Source: CAZVEE01 sp964625525 (GTDB lineage Bacteria > Pseudomonadota > Alphaproteobacteria > JAJFIK01). From it: a stretch of DNA of 37,613 nucleotides. Below, one piece after another: positions 32,676 to 37,613 of this stretch; position 1 is the first letter of the stretch, and each line of letters starts with the position of its first letter. The stretch lies in NCBI GenBank assembly GCA_964625525.1, contig CAZVEE010000034.1:1-37613 (forward strand). The letters run 5' to 3'. The notes under the pieces were generated by a model, which saw nothing but the letters and a program-made list of their open reading frames with translations, made no database searches and was not told where the DNA came from. The position numbers and the translations under genes were made by a program.

Positions 32676-34670
32676 ATGACCGCGAGCACTGCCCAAAATC
32701 TTGAATGGTACAAAGTCGCTGAACGGGACGAGCTGGCCGAGGGCCGGGTGAAATCAGCCACCGCCGGCACCAAGACGGTGGCTTTGTCCAAGGTGGACGG
32801 CCAGTACTGGGCGGTGGACAACAAATGTCCGCACCAGGGGGGCCCGCTGGGCGAAGGCTCCATCGAGAAAGGCGCCGAAGGGAAATGCTGGCTGCGCTGC
32901 CCCTGGCACGGCTGGGACTTTGATCCCAAGGACGGCACCTCCCCTGGCGGCCACGACGACGGCATTCCCACCTATCCGGTAGAAGAGCGCGCCGACGGCA
33001 TCTATGTGGGCGTGGAAATCACAAACGCCCATGTGCGCACCGTTTCCGACGTGATGGCGCAGACCATGACCCGCTGGGGCGTCACCCATGTGTTCGGCAT
33101 GGTGGGCCATTCCAATCTGGGCTTGGCGGATGCGCTGCGTCTGGAAGCGGAAGGCGGGCGCCTCAATTACATCGGCATCCGCCACGAAGGCGCGGCGTCG
33201 TTCGCCTGCTCGGGTTATGCCAAGCTCACGGGCAAGCCGGCTGCATGCTTGGCCATTGCCGGCCCCGGCGCAACCAACATGCTGACGGGCCTGTGGGATT
33301 GTAAGGTGGACCGGGCGCCGGTGCTGGCCCTTACCGGCCAGGTGAACACCCAAGTGCTGGGCCCGGGCGCGTTCCAGGATATCGATCTTGCCTCGGCGTT
33401 CCAGGCCGTCTCAACCTTCAGCCAGACCGTGCTGCCCGGCAGCCGCCACGCCGAGCTGATGACCCTGGCGCTCAAGCACGCGGTGGTGAAGCGCGATGTG
33501 GCGCATCTGATCTTCCCGGACGAAGTGCAGACCCTTCCGGCGGCGGAGCATGTGCAACCCTCCAGCCCCAAGGGCCGCATGGGCGATACCGCCATCGCCC
33601 CGTCCGAGGAGTCGCTCGGCCAGGCCATGCGCTTCTTGAATCAGGCCAAGCGGCCGATCATCGTGGTGGGATACGGCGCCCGGGAGTCCATGCCGGAGAT
33701 CATCGCCCTTGCCGAAACTTTGAACTGCCCCATCCTGACAACCTTCAAGGCCAAAGGGCAGATCCCGGATCATCATCCGCTTGCCGCCGGCGTCCTGGGG
33801 CGCAGCGGCACGCCCATCGCGTCCTGGTTCATGAATGAATCCGACGTGATCTGCGTGTTCGGCGCCTCCTTCTCCGACCACACGGGGATTGAGCCGAAAA
33901 AGATCCTGATCCAGGTGGATTTCGACCAGATGGCGCTGGGCAAATTCCACATGGTGCATGCGCCCGTTTGGGGTGAAATCGGCGTGACTGCCAAAATGAT
34001 GGCCACGCGCCTCGCCCGCGGCGCCGATCGCCAAAACCAGCGCGCCGAAATCGGCGAACGCTGGGAGTACTGGCGCGATGAAAAGCAAAGCCGCATGGGA
34101 GATGACCGGGGCCGGGGCCTGTCGGCGGCGCGTCTGTTTGAGTCCATGACCCGTCTGACCCCGGAGGATGCGGTCATCGCCGTGGATGTGGGCAACAACA
34201 CCTATTCCTTTGGCCGCTATTTCGAACCCAAGAACCAGTCCGTGCTGATGTCGGGGTATCTGGGCTCCATCGGGTTCGCGTTCCCGGCCGCCATGGGCGC
34301 CTGGGCGGCCGTCAGCGCGGGCGTCGCCCCCGGCTCAGCCCATCGGAAAGTGGTATCGGTCAGCGGCGATGGCGGTTTTGGTCAGTACATGGCCGAATTC
34401 ACCACGGCGGTGAAATACGGCATGAACATCACCCATGTGATGATGAACAATTCCGAACTCGGTAAAATCTCCAAGGAGCAACGAGCAGGCCACTGGCCCG
34501 TCTGGCAGACGAGCTTGCACAATCCGAGCTTTGCTGAGTATGCGCGTCTGTGCGGTGGTGTCGGCATTCGGGTGGAAAGCCCGGTGGATCTCGATGATGC
34601 GCTGCGCGAGGCCATGGCCGCCGACGGTCCGGCGCTCGTGGAAGTCGTGCAGGATGTCGAGCTGATCTAA
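32676..34670 (+). CDS. Rieske domain fused to thiamine-diphosphate-dependent enzyme
   Basis: A 664-residue fusion. Residues about 10-115 are a Rieske domain with C51-x-H53 and C75-x2-H78. Residues about 120-664 are a full three-domain ThDP enzyme of the acetolactate synthase/pyruvate oxidase class: the catalytic Glu171 in IGIRHEGAASFACSGYAK, the central domain with VVGYGA and the FGASFSDHTG region, and the cofactor-binding GDGG (564-567) followed 23 residues later by NN (591-592). ThDP enzymes of this class decarboxylate 2-oxo acids. A fused Rieske centre would allow one-electron transfer from the bound intermediate. ATG start after ggagagggg. The stop TAA overlaps the next ATG (TAATG). Confidence 0.93.
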   Translation: MTASTAQNLEWYKVAERDELAEGRVKSATAGTKTVALSKVDGQYWAVDNKCPHQGGPLGEGSIEKGAEGKCWLRCPWHGWDFDPKDGTSPGGHDDGIPTYPVEERADGIYVGVEITNAHVRTVSDVMAQTMTRWGVTHVFGMVGHSNLGLADALRLEAEGGRLNYIGIRHEGAASFACSGYAKLTGKPAACLAIAGPGATNMLTGLWDCKVDRAPVLALTGQVNTQVLGPGAFQDIDLASAFQAVSTFSQTVLPGSRHAELMTLALKHAVVKRDVAHLIFPDEVQTLPAAEHVQPSSPKGRMGDTAIAPSEESLGQAMRFLNQAKRPIIVVGYGARESMPEIIALAETLNCPILTTFKAKGQIPDHHPLAAGVLGRSGTPIASWFMNESDVICVFGASFSDHTGIEPKKILIQVDFDQMALGKFHMVHAPVWGEIGVTAKMMATRLARGADRQNQRAEIGERWEYWRDEKQSRMGDDRGRGLSAARLFESMTRLTPEDAVIAVDVGNNTYSFGRYFEPKNQSVLMSGYLGSIGFAFPAAMGAWAAVSAGVAPGSAHRKVVSVSGDGGFGQYMAEFTTAVKYGMNITHVMMNNSELGKISKEQRAGHWPVWQTSLHNPSFAEYARLCGGVGIRVESPVDLDDALREAMAADGPALVEVVQDVELI

Positions 34671-35278
34671 TGACGCCAGCCTTGCACGTGACCGCGCCTC
34701 CCGGCCGGCATGGGCGGGGCTGGGCGCTTTGGGAGACGGCGGCGCTGAGCCTGCTGCTGGCCTATGCCCTGGTGGCGTTGCCGGCTCTGGTGACTGGTCT
34801 GAGTGTTTATGCGGAACTGGGGACGGTGCGCACCGGCGTGAGCGTTCCGCTCGTGGAGCACTGGCAGGTGCTCTCCAGTCTCCCGCGGGCGGCGCTGCTG
34901 GACATGCCGGTTCTGGAGATCGACTTGGCGGCGGGATTGCCGGTGGCGCGCAGTTTCGCCATGACCCTACGCCAGGCGCTGCTGTCGCTGGCCTTGGCGG
35001 TGCTGCTGGCCATCAGTATGCGGCGAATGCGTCAGGGCCATCTGGAGCCGGGCTGGGCCGCGTTGATGATCGGGGCCGGGCTGGTGGCGGCCCTGAGCCC
35101 AGGACTTCTCGGCCATTGCGTGCGCCCTGGTGAGACGGGCGGCGTGCTGGCGTTGACCGGCCTGCCCGATGCGCTTGTGCAACGGCTCAGTGCCATCTCG
35201 CCCTTTATCCAGGGCGGCGTTATGATCCTGCTTGCCTGGCCTTTGCTGGCCCGGTGGGTTCGCACACCGCTTCGTTAG
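34670..35278 (+). CDS. Hypothetical integral membrane protein of the Rieske cluster
   Basis: A 202-residue protein with about four hydrophobic segments, roughly residues 22-47, 100-117, 129-146 and 180-194. A long hydrophilic loop (about 48-95) separates the first two. It is not a family I recognise. Its ATG shares one base with the stop of the Rieske-TPP gene, so it is translationally coupled to it. It may be a membrane subunit or anchor for that enzyme, which is inference from position. Confidence 0.75.
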   Translation: MTPALHVTAPPGRHGRGWALWETAALSLLLAYALVALPALVTGLSVYAELGTVRTGVSVPLVEHWQVLSSLPRAALLDMPVLEIDLAAGLPVARSFAMTLRQALLSLALAVLLAISMRRMRQGHLEPGWAALMIGAGLVAALSPGLLGHCVRPGETGGVLALTGLPDALVQRLSAISPFIQGGVMILLAWPLLARWVRTPLR

Positions 35279-35299
35279 GGAGCCAAAAGGGAGGGGCTG

Positions 35300-35521
35300 A
35301 TGGCACTTGCCCAGACGATCGTGATGATCCTCGGCCTGTATTTTGGCATTGGCTTAGTGTTTGCCCTGGCCTTTGTTTTTGTCGGTTTGGCGCGTGTCAA
35401 TCCGAGTGCGGCGCAATCGTCCCTGTTCACCCGGCTGATGTTCCTGCCAGGAGCCGTGGGCCTTTGGCCGGTATTGCTGGTGACCTGGATCCGTGCCCTA
35501 TTCACATCTGCGGAGGCCTGA
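35300..35521 (+). CDS. Small membrane protein of the Rieske cluster
   Basis: A 73-residue protein with two hydrophobic helices (about 5-32 and 46-66). The second contains F-L-P-G-A-V-G-L-W-P-V-L-L-V-T-W, a Pro/Trp-bearing helix. It has a strong ribosome site, gggaggg, before the ATG. Short proteins of this style occur as accessory subunits of membrane redox complexes, but I cannot name the family. Confidence 0.75.
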   Translation: MALAQTIVMILGLYFGIGLVFALAFVFVGLARVNPSAAQSSLFTRLMFLPGAVGLWPVLLVTWIRALFTSAEA

Positions 35522-35522
35522 C

Positions 35523-35681
35523 ATGAAACGCGCCCATCGACGCTTTCATCTGGCCATCTGGGTGTTGCTGTTGCCCGCCCTGGTGATTGCCCTTGTGATT
35601 GCCTATCAGGTGCGCCAAGACGCCCCCACCGAGCCGCGCCCGGAGCTGGGCGCGCTCGCCGCTCCCCTCCTCCAAAGCTGA
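35523..35681 (+). CDS. Small single-span membrane protein of the Rieske cluster
   Basis: A 52-residue protein with a basic head (MKRAHRRFH), one transmembrane helix (about 9-29) and a short Pro/Glu-rich tail predicted outside the cytoplasm by the positive-inside rule. The ATG lies 1 bp after the preceding stop, so it is tightly coupled to the small membrane protein gene. No family recognised. Confidence 0.68.
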   Translation: MKRAHRRFHLAIWVLLLPALVIALVIAYQVRQDAPTEPRPELGALAAPLLQS

Positions 35682-35693
35682 AGGACACACGCC

Positions 35694-36749
35694 ATGGCCG
35701 CTGGATTTGTGCCCGTCACCTGGAACGCGAACAAACGCTCCTATAATTGGGTGCTGGCTCTCGGGGTGCTGCTGTTTATCGGGAGCTATGTCGGGGTGAC
35801 CATCACCATGGCGGGACCAGATAGCGGTTTAAGCCCGCTGATCCTGCTGATCCGCGCCTTCGGCACCTGCGCCTTCCTGATGCTGACCATCATCCTCATG
35901 ATCGGGCCGCTGGCGCGCCTGTCCACCTCGTTTCTGCCGCTGCTCTATAATCGGCGGCACTTCGGAGTGGTGACGTTCTTTGTGGGGTTGACGCATTTTA
36001 TCCTGGTGCTGATCTGGTACCACAATTTCGGCGATATCAACCCGTTCGTCTCCATCTTCGCCAGCAATCCGAACTATGACGATTACCGGGCCTTCCCATT
36101 CGAGGCGTTGGGCTTTGTGGCGCTGATGGTGCTATTCCTGATGGCGGCGACAAGCCATGATTTTTGGCTCGCGACCTTGGGCGCGCCGGTGTGGAAGGCG
36201 CTGCATATGAGCGTTTATCTCGCCTACACGGCGCTGTGCCTGCATATTGCGCTGGGTATCTTGCAGGATGAGACGAGCCCGCTCTATTGGGTCCTGCTGG
36301 GGGCCAGCGTAAGCTTGGTGGGCGGGCTGCATGTGGCCGCCGCCTTGCGCCAGAACGCGCGCGACGGCGACACCCTGCGCGCTGGCGACACCTGGCGCAT
36401 GGCCGCCAAAGTGTCCGAGATTGCCCAGAACCGCGCCAAGATCGTGCCCATCGCCGGGGGTGACACCATCGCCATCTTCCGCTACGGCAACAAGATTTCG
36501 GCCGTAACCAATGCCTGCGCCCACCAGAACGGTCCCTTAGGCGAAGGCCGCATCATTGACGGCTGCATCACCTGCCCCTGGCACGGCTTCCAATTCCGGC
36601 CCGATAATGGGCGCTCGCCAGAGGGCTTTTCCGACAAGATCGCCACCTTCCGCGTCAAGGTCGAAGGCGACATCGTCTATGTCAATCCGACACCGCTCGA
36701 ACCCGGTACGTATGTGGAGCCGGCAATCGTCTCGGAGGAAAGCGCATGA
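35694..36749 (+). CDS. Ferric-reductase-like membrane protein with C-terminal Rieske domain
   Basis: A 351-residue protein. Residues about 18-215 hold six hydrophobic helices of a ferric reductase-like (MsrQ/YedZ-type) transmembrane domain, with helix histidines H101, H171 and H184 (and H110, H155 near the ends) as possible haem b ligands. The C-terminal Rieske domain (about 235-332) has C275-x-H277 and C294-x2-H297 with CPWHGFQF. I infer electron transfer between a soluble Rieske donor or acceptor and membrane haem, perhaps to quinone. The stop overlaps the next ATG as ATGA. Confidence 0.9.
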   Translation: MAAGFVPVTWNANKRSYNWVLALGVLLFIGSYVGVTITMAGPDSGLSPLILLIRAFGTCAFLMLTIILMIGPLARLSTSFLPLLYNRRHFGVVTFFVGLTHFILVLIWYHNFGDINPFVSIFASNPNYDDYRAFPFEALGFVALMVLFLMAATSHDFWLATLGAPVWKALHMSVYLAYTALCLHIALGILQDETSPLYWVLLGASVSLVGGLHVAAALRQNARDGDTLRAGDTWRMAAKVSEIAQNRAKIVPIAGGDTIAIFRYGNKISAVTNACAHQNGPLGEGRIIDGCITCPWHGFQFRPDNGRSPEGFSDKIATFRVKVEGDIVYVNPTPLEPGTYVEPAIVSEESA

Positions 36750-37564
36750 GCGACGCCAGCCAGAACACCCCTCCAGAGCAAGACGATTTCTTCGTGGGCT
36801 ATGCGCCCATGTCCACACGGCTTGCATCCTTCATGCTGCTCATTGCGGTCGCGATCCTGGGCGCCGTCACGGCGCTTGGCGTGCTGGTGGCGGGCGCGCA
36901 GGACGATCCGGGCGACGGCGTCTGGGCCACGAGCGCCATCGAAATCACAGGCCGCATGGACTTCGTCCCCTACCCGGCCGTGCATGTGGGCGAAGGGCCC
37001 TATGCGGGGCGGACGGTGTTGCTGATTTCCCAAGGCAAGTTCGGCGTGAGCACCCGTGCCCAGCCTTTTGACGGCGACATGGTGACCGTGCGTGGCCTGC
37101 CCGTGGAACGCGGCGACGGTCTGGCGCTAGAAGTGGTCTTCGGCGACACAGCCATTCAGGCGGCCGCCGCGGACACCGCGCCGGTGACGGCTCCAGCGGT
37201 GGAAGCGCTGCAGGAGACGACGCTGTCCGGCATGATTGTGGACAGCAAATGCTATCTGGGCGTGATGAAGCCGGGCGACGGAAAGGCGCATAAGGCCTGT
37301 GCGACCTTGTGTATTCTGGGCGGAATTCCGCCGAGCCTTGTGGTGCGCCACGACGAGGGCGAGCCCAGCGTGTTGATCCTGACCGGTCCCAATGGCGAGC
37401 CCCTGACGGCCCGTTCCGGCTCTCCCTCAGAGGCGCTGGCCGCACCGTTCCAAGAGCAGATTCTGCCCTTCGTTGCCGATCCCATTCGCGTCACGGGGCG
37501 GCTGGCGCGGCAAGGCTCGCTGACCTTCCTGCGCATCGATCCGGCAGAGATTAAGCGGCTCTAA
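36746..37564 (+). CDS. Membrane-anchored protein with Cys/His motif, Rieske cluster
   Basis: A 272-residue protein with one N-terminal transmembrane helix (about 25-50), then a soluble, probably periplasmic part. The segment DSKCYLGVMKPGDGKAHKAC followed by ATLC gives C169-x12-H182-x2-C185-x3-C189, a likely metal or haem site, since the Cys and His are grouped in a Gly-rich loop. Two beta-rich regions of similar character (about 60-130 and 200-265) may be OB-like folds. I do not recognise a named family. Its ATG overlaps the Rieske-cytochrome stop by 4 bp, so the two are coupled. Confidence 0.82.
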   Translation: MSDASQNTPPEQDDFFVGYAPMSTRLASFMLLIAVAILGAVTALGVLVAGAQDDPGDGVWATSAIEITGRMDFVPYPAVHVGEGPYAGRTVLLISQGKFGVSTRAQPFDGDMVTVRGLPVERGDGLALEVVFGDTAIQAAAADTAPVTAPAVEALQETTLSGMIVDSKCYLGVMKPGDGKAHKACATLCILGGIPPSLVVRHDEGEPSVLILTGPNGEPLTARSGSPSEALAAPFQEQILPFVADPIRVTGRLARQGSLTFLRIDPAEIKRL

Positions 37565-37585
37565 GCAACGGCCTCAGGGTGTTGC

Positions 37586-37613
37586 TTGGCGCACTTTCCG
37601 GGCGGAAAACCGC
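37586..37613. repeat. Second copy of the dispersed repeat, cut by the window end
   Basis: The last 28 bp are the reverse complement of 19837-19864 with two mismatches. The element begins shortly after the end of the Rieske cluster and continues beyond the window. The stretch 37565-37585 shows nothing else. Confidence 0.78.

Overview
The window looks like chromosomal DNA of a high-GC alphaproteobacterium, probably near Caulobacterales/Maricaulales/Hyphomonadaceae. This is inferred from family content: a GapR-type DUF2312 nucleoid protein, a TacA-like sigma-54 response regulator, a DUF1244 protein, an aa3-type oxidase subunit IV next to PntAA, and dispersed palindromic repeats of a kind known in alphaproteobacteria. 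Genes are tightly packed, with several convergent pairs only 3-11 bp apart. I found no tRNA, rRNA, CRISPR array, insertion sequence or prophage.

Layout. 1-4.6 kb: a TrmB-like methyltransferase, a large RTX/cadherin-like secreted protein, a transhydrogenase PntAA subunit without its partners, and a small oxidase subunit IV. 4.7-9.9 kb: a minus-strand run of M3 oligoendopeptidase, ABC1 kinase, hotdog thioesterase, DinB protein and alpha/beta hydrolase. 10-13 kb: an OmpA-type lipoprotein divergent from the sigma-54 regulator. 13-19.8 kb: SDR, GST, GapR, sulfotransferase, DUF1244 with a GGCT-like protein, an EamA transporter and pyruvate kinase. 19.9-25.8 kb: a membrane-anchored hydrolase, a TPR protein, a saccharopine-dehydrogenase-like protein, ribosomal protein L36 (a 41-residue gene), an MltB-type transglycosylase and an MFS transporter. 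25.8-30.7 kb: a TPR/2OG-oxygenase protein, a possible outer-membrane protein, two poorly characterised proteins and an XRE regulator.

The most interesting part is 30.8-37.6 kb. A divergent pair of transcription units encodes three proteins that each carry a Rieske-type [2Fe-2S] domain on a different partner: an FMN glutamate-synthase domain, a complete thiamine-diphosphate enzyme, and a ferric-reductase-like membrane haem domain. The rightward unit also carries three membrane proteins of unknown function and a membrane-anchored protein with a conserved-looking Cys/His motif. Most start/stop junctions in the rightward unit overlap or nearly touch. I infer a dedicated redox system in which soluble Rieske-fused enzymes exchange electrons with a Rieske-fused membrane cytochrome. 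Its substrate cannot be read from the sequence.

Two copies of a dispersed repeat lie at 19.84 kb and at the extreme right end of the window, the second truncated by the window edge.
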